NCBI GenBank assembly: GCA_022578605.1
Contig: MU394111.1
Span: forward strand, 186,001 to 250,000
Direction of reading: 5' to 3'
Length of the DNA stretch: 64,000 bases
Source of the DNA: Camillea tinctor
Taxonomy: Eukaryota; Ascomycota; Sordariomycetes; Xylariales; Xylariaceae
Every line of letters starts with the position of its first letter. Positions within the stretch are counted from its first letter, which is position 1. Positions 33,222-44,594 of the stretch are shown here, one piece after another. The notes below the pieces were generated by a model. That model made no database searches, was not told where the DNA came from, and saw only the letters and a program-made list of their open reading frames with translations. Made by a program: the position numbers and the translations under genes.

Positions 33222-34211
33222 TCTCTCACGAGGCTAGAGCTATCCCCTGATACACAAGTTAATGCCTGTTACTTCTTACCATTAAGCACCCTCGCTTTTA
33301 AGCTGTGTTATTTTAGTTATGAGAAATGAGAAATGTCACCAATGATCCTCTGCGACCCAATACAAACGATTAAGTGTAGTCTAAAATCATACTACTCTTG
33401 TAGCACAATGCAAGGCAAGGTAAAAAATTTGATGCCCGGGAAAAGATGGTGATGAATACGGTGCATTCTGATGCATTCTAGTGCGATGGTATCTCATATG
33501 TTTTCCAACAGAAGACCAACTTAGAAGAACAGGCCGACATCTCAGCCGACCTTATTCCACAACTCCCACTCCCCCTCCATTCATCCATTTCCTGTTGTTT
33601 CCCGTGAGCACTCGGGACCTTCACCTCCTCCTTCTTACAAGCTCAACACGTCGGACTCTTAAACATAAGAAAAAGAAAAAAGGTGCCGTGTGCGGCAAGA
33701 AAAAACAAAAGGGACAACTAATCATTACAAATAAGACAAGGAGAAGACATTAAAACTTCCAACATTTCTGTGGTGTAGTAACGTAGTAAACATAGTGAAG
33801 ACTTATAAGAGGAAAAGAAAAAGCGAAGAATAAAGAAAATGGAGCGAAGTGCTTGCTAAAGAGAGAAAAAGGGAAAAGAAAACAACAATAATAGGGGTAT
33901 CCTCTCAATTTGTTAGTAGTAAAGTAATCCAACACGCTCCCAAACCCAGCAACAACAGAGACATTTATCTTTTTTTTTCTCTCCTCGTTCTTCTCTCTGG
34001 AATTGAGAATCGTTTATCATGAGCCGGCCCTGCTGCAGTACAGCAGCACAGGGCCGAACAGTCTAGACCCCATGATCACTGGATAGGTAGTAGGCATCGT
34101 AGCGCCCTACCTATTCAGCGTGGGAAGGGTGTCATCATATTACTCTCGACAACGGCAGTTTTTACCATCATCTGTCATTTTTTATCGTGCTTTTTCGTAT
34201 AATATATCGTC
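33222..34211. other. Intergenic, convergent 3' ends
   Basis: This lies between the NRPS-like (+) and kinesin (-) stop codons. The sequence is A-rich with Lys/Arg-type spurious frames. Apart from the hairpin at 34025..34056, nothing is recognised. Confidence 0.5.
34025..34056. other. Hairpin in the kinesin 3' region
   Basis: CGGCCCTG + CTGC pairs with GCAG + CA + CAGGGCCG around a 6-base loop, with a 2-base bulge. It lies about 155 bases beyond the kinesin stop codon on the minus strand, so it would fold in that mRNA's 3' UTR. It may mark 3'-end processing; there is no proof. Confidence 0.35.
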
Positions 34212-36959
34212 TCACATGAAGTCATCCTGGAAGTCCGCAGCCTCCCACTTCTTCGCGGGCAGCTTGCGGACCTTCTTCTTCGGGCTACCGGTGCTATGGC
34301 CGATGTTGTTATTACTGTTGTTATTGCTGCCGTAGTCGTTTCCGTGGCCGTGGTTGCTGTTCCCGCTCGTAACCCGCAGCTTCTCCATCCTGCTTCCAAG
34401 GCCCGCCATGTTATTATCCGCCTTACTGCTCGGCACGTCGCCCCTCTCCTGCAAAGGCGCCCGGCGCGTGGGTGTGCGTCCGGCGAGCTCGCGCTTGAGG
34501 ACCGTGTTCTCGCGGCGCAGACGCTCGTTCTCCTGCTCCAGGTTCTCGATGAGCACGTTTTCCTTGTCCTCGTTCTCGTTCCCGTAATCCTCGTCGTCAT
34601 CGTCGTCGCTGGGGGACGTGAGGGTGACGCCCACGCCGCGCGTCAGCACCTCCACCTTGCGGTCCCAGTGCGCCTCCCCCCGCTCCTGCTCGATCGACAG
34701 TGAGGCTTTCCATCGCCCCATCTCCATGGCCAGCCGCTGCTCGAAGTCGGCATGGCACTCCTCCCGGATCTCCTGCTCGAGCTCGATGGCGCGGTCCTCG
34801 AGCGATAGCAGGTGTGCCTCCGCTGTCATGCGAGCCTCGGTCTCGTGGGCTAGCTCCGCGTTGAGCTGCTCGATCATGTCGGCCATACGCGCTATTTCCA
34901 AGGCCGCGTTCTCCATCGTGGCACGCTCCGTGTCGGAGAGCGGCGAGAAGGTTCGGCCGCGCATGTTGACGGGTTGGAAGAACGACTTGGTGGTGGTAGT
35001 CGTAGTAGTATTCGTTGGTGATACAGGACTGATGCGGCCGGGGTCGGATCGATCGGAGCTTGGTCTCGATTCGGGCCGGGGAAACGAAGCACCAGTGTTG
35101 CCATTCGCTAGAATGGTAGAGGTGATGGAAGGAACTCGAGGCACGGTGACCTCGCGAGCAAGTGCACTATATCGTAAAATCTGGGATGTTGCGTTGAAGT
35201 CACCAAGTGGATCGGCGGTGACGATCATGACGGCTTTTTGGGGGGCCCGGCGGTGAGAGGTGGAATTTGCTAGGGAGGTGGAAGGGAAGGAATTCGAGAA
35301 CAGAAGCTCGGTTAGCTTGCACTGGCGGAATGGCACCAAGTTCGGCTTGATGTTCCAAATTAGTTAGCGTTGCGTACCATATTATACCATCGTACCGCAC
35401 CACGGACGTGTCACGTACCTTGGGAGTGCTGTTCGCGTCGCTCTGCATCTGCAAGCACTGGCCTAGATACATCAGGCTCTCGTTGATCTTACCCGCCTCA
35501 GCCAATGTAGTCCCCTGGGTCTTTGCATCTCGTGCACGCTCACTACCTGCAAGGTCAACAATGCTCAGCGTGCTTGTGCCCCATGGCCCACTGGTCCGAC
35601 CACGCCTCCGTTTCTTGACCTCGACACAAAAGAAGCCGTGACTTCGGGAGGAAACACTATTGCTTCCGGTCCCGGCCACCCGACGCTCGTGGAGTCCCGC
35701 ATCCAGAACCATCAAAGCCTCCTTCAGAGTACCACATATAATCTTCCGCAGTCCTGCCACCACCTTCCGATCCGGAGATAGCTCGGTCGATTTGAACAGT
35801 AGAGGGCGACGACGGGCCTCTTTTGTATTGTGTGATTTCATAGGCGGTGTCAGGAGATCGAAGATACGATCATTATACACCTCGTACATCGAAACAAGCA
35901 CAGCATATTCGGCAGACGGATCGCAGGACGCTCTAATAGAGCTGATATCGGGTACTTGGGGGAAATTGGTCGGTCGTTGCAACTGACGCCTCGAGGTCGA
36001 CAGTGAGAAATCACCCTTGGATCGAGATTTAGTTACATTCTTGCTCTTGGCAGTGGATGTTAAGGTCATATAGTGTTTGTTCGGAGACATGTTAGCCAAC
36101 TTTGGCTTTGTCGACGCGACTGGCGTCCGGCGCAGCGATGAAGGCTTCTTCATCTGGCTGGGAGGTGTGGAAAGTAGTGTCACGTGTGTCATCTCATCCT
36201 CGTAGCTGACCAGCCGCACACCTCGAGGGCTGGTTGGGAAACAGCCAGGCAGCTGAGGAAAATCATCGGATAGCGAGGGACGAAAGAGATCATTCTGGGG
36301 TCGTACAGTCATGGGAGTAGCAGCTCTGGATCCGGCTCGTGAAGAAGTAGAGACCGAAAAGTCAGTGTATATCGAGTCAATGAATGACGTCGCGGAGAAA
36401 ATGGCGGCCTCGGATGCATCTGAGGATCGGATGCTCGTCTCGAGCGAGGCATTCGTGTCACAATCGACGATATTTTGGTCGATAGATCTAAATATCGCGT
36501 CGAGCGAGAGTTGGGTCAAGCCTCGTTGGGTTTTCGACCCGAGAATAGTATGTGACTATAATTCCTGTTAACCAATGTGCTCTTCCACTGCTAAGCCTAT
36601 GCCGGTTGATGTCTAGAACATGCCTTTCCGGAGCCCGTGACTCCAAGCGTTGCCAGCAGACCATCCGTGCCATCACCACCGTGGGGTGCTAGGACACCCT
36701 CAACTAAGGGAAGAACTTTGGTGCCCTGGAATAAGTCCAATTGCGTAGCGTCCTCTTCGAAGACCCGCGTGAATGCAAACTTCTCGATAGCCCGTCTTCG
36801 ATCGTTCGGAGGGTTTAACGTGATGTGCGTTGGCGCACTTCCCTCTTCCGGCGCTTCGACCAGCAGGAAGCGTTCCGCGGTAGAGTTCGCAGCCGGCGGA
36901 GGTCTCAAGCGCAGGTAGACCTGAAAAAGGCTCGCGTGGGACTTGGACGGAGGATCCAT
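34212..36959 (-). CDS. Kinesin motor protein with large head insertion (kinesin-6-like)
   Basis: Microtubule motor ATPase, N-terminal motor. Exons on the minus strand: 36959..36624, 36555..35419, 35345..34212; 868 residues. The P-loop GVTGSGKSHT (about 106-115) is formed across intron 1, whose donor is GC (AAG|GCATGT) and acceptor TAG. Switch I is NSVSSRSH (about 410), switch II VDLAGSE (about 445) and the microtubule-binding loop FRQCKLTELL (about 497). About 170 residues of Ser/Thr/Pro/Lys-rich sequence interrupt the head between SLDAIFRSI and EYAVLVSMYEVYNDRIFDLL, the place where kinesin-6 (MKLP1/Klp9) motors carry their loop-6 insert. A coiled coil of about 100 residues, an acidic tract (DDDDDEDYGNENEDKEN) and a basic tail (SPKKKVRKLPAKK) follow. 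The upstream in-frame Met at 37118 is rejected, since the conserved RLRPPP strand starts just after Met 36959. Role in spindle midzone or cytokinesis is inferred from the family. Confidence 0.87.
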
Positions 36960-39883
36960 GGTGTGTGTATACCTAATTGTGTAAGTACTACGGAATACGG
37001 AATACCTGTATGCTACTATGCACGTAACTTCACAACTGCTACAATGTGCGGTGAGTAGTAGTTGGGTTCGTGGAGTCGATGCAATGCAGATATTGCGTGC
37101 AGCCGAAGTAGTTAACAATTAGGATGCATTTAAGAGTTCCACCACGGTGCGAGGTGCGAGGCCACTCTGTTCGGTTCAACGAGCGGTGTTGAACGAATTG
37201 GTTGTCATTGGATGAGCTTCAGAGCGTGTTTACTTTTAAATCGTGAATCCGTTGTTGAGCCGGCAACCATTGCCTATTAAAGGTGGAGAACGGACTCGAA
37301 GCTGCACAAGCCACATCGACTCCAATCAATCGCCCCACAGACCCCAACTAGCCCCGCGTTAGACTTCGTAGGGCCACAGGCCCATTGGAATTTTGAGGCT
37401 TTAGCGCCCCGCAATTCGGCGATCTATCCATCATAACTGCCCTGGCTGGCGGACGGAAGAGGGCTGATCCACATTAAGATTCTGATCGGGTTCCTATGGC
37501 GCGCATAGAAAAAAAAAAGGTTTAACATGAACGCTAGGGCCAATCACAAGCCAGACAAACAAGACCAGCATAGACCCCTATTTTGTTTTCTTTAAAAAAA
37601 TGTTTAAATTTTTTTTAACGTTTAGTTATGTACATACCTATGTATTCTGTGCTGCTACATATCTATTCAAGTACTAGGTAAGGTACAATTTCAGGTTTAA
37701 TAGTCTGCAGCTATAGTTGAAAAGTAAGATTCTTCCATTTGATTGTTGGAGATGTAAGCAGGTCGAGTACGAAAAGGGGAAAAAAAGGAAACAGGTATTC
37801 ATCCGAAATTATAAGAAATAATAGAGCAAGATATATTGATTACAACATTGACTTGACATTTGGGGGTCAATTGTAACATTACCCACGTGCCCCCAGTACG
37901 ACAGAAACAGCATGTGAAGGTTGGGTCTGGATTCATAGTGACCAATACAGTCAGATACCCCTTTAACTCGGAACACACTTGCAGATGATATGCAACCCCT
38001 CGCAATTGTCTGTTTTCATTGCTTGTGCCTAGCGACCATCATGCCGTCTGACACACACATATACGACATTTCCTAACTGGTTGTAAAGAGGGGTATAAGT
38101 AATAGAAGATACGTGGGAAGAAAACAAAAGGGGTAGTGGTTGAGGGGGCCGATTGAGGAGGAGAAAAAAAGAGTTGAAATAGGGAGTGCAAGAGGGGTTG
38201 AGAAGGAGAGAAGAAAAAAGTGATCATGCATCTTCCTGTTCTTGATGGAGAGTTAACATGCCAACCGCATAATTAATGTGTCCCCATCAGATGAGGATCC
38301 CATCATTCATTGGAAGTTAACCTGTGGCCAGCTATTTCTGTCTTTACGTTCCAATGGCACCAAGTCGACACAAAACGGGGCAAACGGAGTTAACCAGATA
38401 TTTCCAAAAGGGGAACCGGCCACAAGATGCGCGGATTCGGTGATCGTCATTGGAGATTTCATCTTCACTCGAGAAGTCGATCATGGTGGAGAAAGATGAT
38501 GATGAAGTGCATTTGCGGGTCAGGCCGTGATGTCGAACGGTAGAGGTAGGTAGGTATTTCGCACATACTATGGGTACAGTACATATTTTAGATCACAGCC
38601 CAACTCTCCATGTAGCGAAGCCTATATGTAAGTGTGTTCGTGAAAGGAAATAAATGGGTATAGAGATAAATTCTACTCAGATTCTCCTCTCCTCACCTAC
38701 CCCTCCAGGCTGAGATCAGCTCGCCAACCTATTAGGGTCGGAGCTGGTGCTGCAAGCACGTATGTACGTGAATAAAATGGAACCAGGGCGTATGGAATTC
38801 AAGTTCTAGAGATCAGAACAGAACTATCATCCGATCCATTGCCACCCGACGTAACTGACTATATACTGCCCAGGTGTAGACCAACAAGATCGAAGAGAGG
38901 GGAAGAAGAGAGGGGGGAGAGGGGACGAATACGTAGGAACAGAAATGAGTCAATTGAATGAATCACTAGCGTCCCGGGTCAGCACAGGAATGAAAGTTTG
39001 AAGAGTTTCTGTGTTACGATTCTAACATGACTCTACCTAATGTGACGCCGAGAAGTGTGTCAAACGGAGAATAGGGGAAGGGGGTATAAGCCACGAAGCG
39101 GGAAAAAAAAGTATAACTACAACTTTGGAGGAGGGGTTGAGGGGAAGAATAAATAGATAAAACCTATATCAATGAAGGAAACGAGAGAAGGAATATGCAT
39201 CTAAGGGATGAAATTTTTTTTTTGCTTGCAGTAGTGTTAACATTAAATCAAACCCTGTCGAGTGTATGTACGTAGGTTAATACATACATATGTAGTGTAT
39301 GAGATATGCATGGTGTTGCAAGCTCTACCTAGTCAGTCTCGTCAAAAGGGAAAAAAAAAGTATTTTACGACTAAAAAAACCTGCTAACGGAAGATGAGTG
39401 GAAGAAGTGCTCCGTGACTACCAAGTTGAAACCTGCACCATAGCAGCAAGATAAGGTGATGTGGTGTTATTCAATCAAAAAAAAAAGATCATTTCGTTCG
39501 TTCGTCCTTTTTTTTTTTCTCTTCTTTCTCTTGATGGAGTTGAAATGCGGCTTCGAACTAACGCTGGCCACGATGAGCCAGCAGTAGCCAAATACCTAAA
39601 CTAACCAATAATGAACATCACATCTATTCGTGCTAGCGGGTTTGAGTGGACCAGGGGTGGATAATAGTGGACTGTTGTGGATTTGACGAAGAACAAACTC
39701 AAAAGGCGGTGACACATCGCCTAAAAGGGTTTAAAGTTCGTCTCACCTACCACCCGGCGAATCAAGGCGTTATGGAATTGTAAGGTGGTCCCACTAGTAC
39801 GGAAGAGGGAGAATGGAGTAACGTTGAAAAAAAAAAAAGTGAAAAAAAAAGTTTAGGGACCCCCCGTTTGGTGTAAGATGCGG

Positions 39884-39916
39884 CAACAGCAGCAGCAACA
39901 GCAGTAGCAGTAGCAG
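39884..39916. repeat. Trinucleotide repeat (CAG/CAA/TAG)n
   Basis: Eleven consecutive triplets of the CAG, CAA or TAG type. Not in a reading frame that could code, because TAG recurs. A simple microsatellite. Confidence 0.7.
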
Positions 39917-40164
39917 TACACTAGCAAATACCTAAATCTAGTGTAACACATAGTGGCAGGAGGAAGGTGCAGTGCTCCGACTCTAGTGTAGTAGTGTAGT
40001 TATATCCACGATGAAATTTTCCCGGGTCCGTTCTTTTCCTCCCTCCTTCTCTTCCTCTTACCCCAGCAAAGCAAAACCACCACCAAAACTCAAGACAAAG
40101 AAGTCGCACTATCTCAATACACAACCATAACCAGAATATAACAATAACCACTTCGTCGAGAATC

Positions 40165-40191
40165 ATGCCTTCGGCCGTCGCTGAGCTGTAA
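40165..40191 (+). CDS. Short upstream ORF (8 codons) in the probable leader
   Basis: ATG to TAA coding MPSAVAEL. It begins 700 bases before the acidic-protein start and ends 7 bases before a 10-bp GC-rich stem. If this DNA is transcribed in the leader, the uORF plus hairpin could limit scanning ribosomes. Transcription here is not shown by the sequence. Confidence 0.35.
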   Translation: MPSAVAEL

Positions 40192-40198
40192 ACCCCCA

Positions 40199-40228
40199 CT
40201 GCGGGACGTCCAAGGGACCGTCCCGCAG
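40199..40228 (+). promoter_or_regulatory. Strong GC-rich hairpin downstream of the uORF
   Basis: CTGCGGGACG pairs perfectly with CGTCCCGCAG around TCCAAGGGAC. A weaker partner follows at about 40306-40336 (CCCCTCAGG...CTTGAGG). The position just after a uORF stop makes a translational-control element possible; an inverted DNA binding site is the alternative. Confidence 0.45.
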
Positions 40229-40864
40229 TCCATCAGTTCACCGAGTAATTCAGTTCCTAATTCGACCTCGACGAAGTTATACAGACTTTCACTGTCTTCT
40301 GCCCCTCAGGCAAAAAGAAAGGGGACTTGAGGGTCTGAAGACCTTAACAGAACTATTGAGCAAATTGCCCGTTCGCAAGAGGGGGGGGCTTGCTGCTGCT
40401 TCGATATCGTAACCACCATTCACCATCACCATCATCATCACCATTCACCCCTCCTACTACTATCACCATTACCACCACTACCACCACATATTATACGCAT
40501 CCTCTCCCATTTCGTTACCTCTAGCAGCTATACATACCAGAAATTATCCTCTCCCTCTCCACCATCACCTGTATACGCATATATACGCCGATCATATCTG
40601 CGAAGAGTAGTTGTAGAACGGCGAACGTCCAACGTCCAAGAAATACCCCAGGAGAAAAACTTTTTTTTTGCGAGCATACCACAAAATTTGTTCTGCATTA
40701 TTATTTTGAGATATTCCCCGGTCCGTGCAGCTTCTTCGAGAATCGATCTAGCTTCACCGCTGTTTTTACTCGATCCTCCAATCGGCGAGCCTGTTACCCA
40801 GCAGCCCAGGCCCTAGCCCACCCCTGCAGATATACCGTTCCCGCAGATTACCTGGTTGACAGCC

Positions 40865-42712
40865 ATGTCGAGAAACGTTCGGCAGGTAGCCCCGACTACC
40901 CCCGTCAAGGTCAGCAAACGGCGGGCCTCTGACGCATCATCGTCCCTTGACCTTTCCGATGAGGACGGTTATTCGGGGGTTGAAGATATTACCGATTCCG
41001 ATGAGGACGAGGAGGATGTGGATGCGGTCGAGGAGGAGCACATACTCTCAGACGAATTACACCACATAATTCGGAGCTCCCCTCGGCCAGATGACCAAGA
41101 TGATAATCAAGAGGATGACGAAGATGATGAGGATGACGCTGATGAAGACGACTACGAGGGAGACGATGACGAAGAGGAGGAGGAGGAAGACGACGACGAC
41201 GATGAGAACGGTAGTTGGGCTGGCATCCTATCTGATACTGATATTGCTCACCATGACGAACCTACCCCTGAGCAGGAGGACACGACAGCTATTCGCCGTG
41301 TTCGTTTCGATGTTCCTGACTCTTCAGATGACGATTCAACCGAGACGGATGAGGATCTTGACGGTGGCTTTTTCCCTGACCTCTTCGTTGACAAGAGCAC
41401 CCTTGATCCTACATTCCGGCGTGAGATTGAGACTGATCCCTTCCCGGACGACTCATCTATTTCCGACGGCATATGGGACCCTTATGAGCCGACTCCACAA
41501 TACCACCATCACCATGATAAACGTATTCCAGATGAAACCTCGGATTTTGAAGCTCTCATTGCTGCTATGGAGGAGGAAGATAGCACTACCCCGGTTGCCA
41601 CACCTATGACACACCATGACTTATCGACTGCTATTTCCACGCCTGCTGCGTCTCCCAATGAGGATGACATCTCCTTGGATGGATATCAAAGTGAGTATTA
41701 GTGTACAGGATTGAGAGAGTTTTTTTTTTTTAGCTAATCGACCCACCCAGCCGATGGCGACACTACTGACGAGGAAGATCCTCCCGAGCGACCCCCTCGA
41801 CGTAAGATTCGAAGGGAGACTATAGGAGAGGACAATTCTTCGGATTCGGATGTTGTCACGCTCATCAGGCCTCGGCGTGGGCAGCCCCGTGTTGGGCGCT
41901 TTGATCTTGATAAATCCAGCAAGAAGCCTATTGCCATCCTCAATCCAAGAACTGGAAAGATGATGATCTTCACTCACCAGACCATGAGAGGGAGGGGCTT
42001 CGATCTCTCACCGGAGCAATTTAACTTTCAGTTCTTCGACCAGCCTCAGGCATCGCCTATTCTCAGCAATCCAGGAAACATCATGATGAGCGGTATGATA
42101 TCCTCCAGTACGTATGGGGATTTCATGAATACCCACGCAGTTGGCCCCGCCGAGGCCTGGTATGCCCAGGGTCCTGACGGGAGTGCGATAGCTGAATCAT
42201 CTGATTCGGACGGCCATGTAGTCGACGAAGAGGAGAATCACCTGAAACTTGAAGATTTTGTCACCCTATGTGATGACTCTTCCGACGACGACGATGCCGG
42301 TGCCAAGCTCATTGCGGATGAGGGTGATGAAATATTCCGCACACCTGCACGTCCTACTACAGCATCGAGTGATGTTGCATCGCTGCTCGACCACTTTGAG
42401 CACAACGCCAATATTGTCGGTGCCTTCCGAAGAGACCAAGCGAATCATCAGTTGATCAGCCGTAGTAAAGCTACTCGTGAGTCGCTAGCGTTCTCTGGTC
42501 CTTACTTTGAAGGCACACTCCGTGGTATCAAAGATGGACGAATTGCTACCACCAATGTTCCCATTTCACCGCTACGTAGGCAAAAGAAAATGCCCGAATT
42601 AGCCAGCAGTCCATTGGCGCCTATGTCGCAGAAGAGAAAGGCACCATCCGAACATCATCTAGGCCATAAGCGACAGAGAAGCATTCCTGATGTGGGGCCG
42701 CTTAGAATATGA
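40865..42712 (+). CDS. Highly acidic protein of unknown function, probably nuclear
   Basis: I do not recognise a domain. Exons 40865..41690 and 41751..42712, with a 60-base GTGAGT...CAG intron whose 3' part is T-rich; 595 residues. The frame is open further upstream only from a TTG, so ATG 40865 (MSRNVRQ) is chosen. Residues about 30-125 hold long Asp/Glu runs broken by SD/SDE motifs like casein kinase II sites. The centre has basic PPRRKIRRE and a low-acid block after the intron with KKPIAILNPRTGKM and FTHQTMRGRGFDLSPEQFN, which looks folded and is the likeliest conserved part. The C-terminus has SPLRRQKKMPELASSPLAP and KRKAPSEHHLGHKRQR, a good nuclear localisation pattern. A histone- or chromatin-binding acidic protein is one guess only. 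The long upstream region suggests tight regulation. Confidence 0.8.
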
Positions 42713-44594
42713 GCCCTCTTCTATACATGCGGCCACCTATTTCCGGGACCTCTAGCATCTTTTCATCATTATACTCCAAAAATACGCCGTTGGACGGCAT
42801 GAGCCTCATGAAGGCCATCCCTGACCACGCACAACACTCGCCTACGCGATTCTTCACTTCCCTTGGTAAAATATGTTTCCCAACTGATTTTATGGTTTCA
42901 TGTACTGGGTGTCAGTTCTCCTTTTCGTTCTACTATTGATCTCTAAGTGGGAGATATGCCCGTATTTCAAAGGTATACTTCTACAAGGATATCATAGCAG
43001 ATATCTATTCTTTTTCATCCCCCCCTAGACTGCTTGCTATGTTTGCAAGCTGGCCTGGATAGATGGATTATGGCAAGACGGAATTGGGTCATCCCCCTTA
43101 AAACCAAAAGCTTAGACTCACCCTGATTATATTTCCTTTTCTATTTACTTGATTGAGCGTGTATAACTACTGGCTAGTGCAGCAATACCCAAGAGTCTGG
43201 ATTCCTTCCACTTAGTCGAAGAGACGTGGACAGACCATGGCGAATGATGGGCCATTCATCTAGGTGCATGTGTAGAAAGGAGGAATGAGTGCGGGAAAAG
43301 GCATATCATTAACCTAGTATACTCCTACTAGCATCTGATTACTTTGTAACTAGCAGGCTCTCGTGGAAACGATGGGTCATGATTGAGTAGTTAAAAAGAA
43401 ACAAAATTTCAATGCACTATTGGTACCTTAAAAGCCCTCTTTATATTGCCAATCATGTGCCCCGTTTAACACAGGGTGCCCTATTATTACTCCTGCTTGC
43501 TCTCTTTAGGTAGTTCAAGGCTTTCATTGCCTCTATCAGAGTCACCATTGTTTGGATTAGTTCTATTGAGAGCTAGGTATGTGCTATGCTTGCAGCTTAG
43601 ATATGATTCTGATGATGCACATATTTCATTGACAGCAGCTGAATTAGATAATTAGGCTCACCTGAAGTTGGAGGTGTGCAAATGATACGCATGGATTTTG
43701 GCCTGCACACATGCACACAGAGAGAAACTATCAACCCTGGCAGTGGGAAACCCCCTGGACCGGACGATTAGGGCTAGGTTAGATTAATGCAGGAAACTTC
43801 ACATCTCCAACACGGCAGATGAGGTGACAAAAACTGGAAGGAAGAAGAGTAAAGGGAAGGGAATAAAAAAAAACACGCTCGACTACGGCGCCACCCGAGC
43901 GGATTATAAGCCTTCGTTGACTATAGGCCGAAAAGAGGGTTACATCGCTCTACCTGGTCGAGGTTGAGATCCACTATACAATAGTGCGAGATCTTGGGCA
44001 AAATGTCTGAGCGTCCCTTAAACTGTCAGACGGAACCCTGGAGGATTGTATAGGTAGGCAAATGGGATGAGGGCAACGGCTGACGCGGTCCTGTTGAAGA
44101 AGAGCGTTCTAGGTCAAGTTGAAAAGTTATACCAAGTAGCTAACCTACATAAATAGAAGCATGAATGAATCCGACTTTTTCCAGTTTTATGTTCTACTAC
44201 TAGATGATATAAGAAAGTCATAGATATATATGTATATCATCCCCCGGTTCGCTAGACTCGAATCCCCGGGGGGCGAGAGGGTCGAGATCTCATTTCGCAC
44301 CCACCACAACCTAGAACCATGAACCATTCCTAGGGTATTTCTGAGTAGATCAGGGTAGCATTGGCGCCCAGGAGGAGGGTATAATCTGCCTTGACAACCC
44401 CTCGTACGGCGCATGCAGGAAACTTTCACGGCGCGCATGGGTCAACTGGGATTGATTAATAGTACATAGATATTATAAATCTATTTCACCTACCACCTCG
44501 TCTCCTGCACGAAATGTGCGGAAGGGGTGTTTTTCTTTAGCTCATCCGTTCTGGACGACTGAAAGCTGGACACATAAACCTAGTAATACAGGCG
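42713..44594. other. Intergenic
   Basis: 1.9 kb between the acidic protein and the permease, both on +. No gene recognised. It contains CACTAT/ATAGTG around ACA near 43972-43986 and a GC-rich stretch at 44235-44275. The first 250 bases should be 3' UTR, the last few hundred the permease promoter. Confidence 0.45.

Larger units (their letters stand above)
36960..40864. other. 3.9 kb intergenic region and long leader of the acidic-protein gene
   Basis: Divergent gap between kinesin and the acidic protein. No coding region is supported. Contents: poly-purine and poly-A runs (37.5-39.9 kb), an imperfect CAG/CAA/TAG repeat (39884..39916), a CAC/ATC-rich stretch (40430-40500), and the uORF and hairpin listed separately. 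Such a long gap suggests a complex promoter or a long spliced leader. Confidence 0.45.

Noticed and set aside
36960..37118. Upstream Met 37118 for the kinesin
   Set aside because: The added residues show no kinesin similarity; the first motor strand begins just after Met 36959.
44230..44275. GGTTCG...CGAATCC near the permease promoter as tRNA B box
   Set aside because: It is an imperfect palindrome; no tRNA cloverleaf can be drawn and no A box lies upstream.
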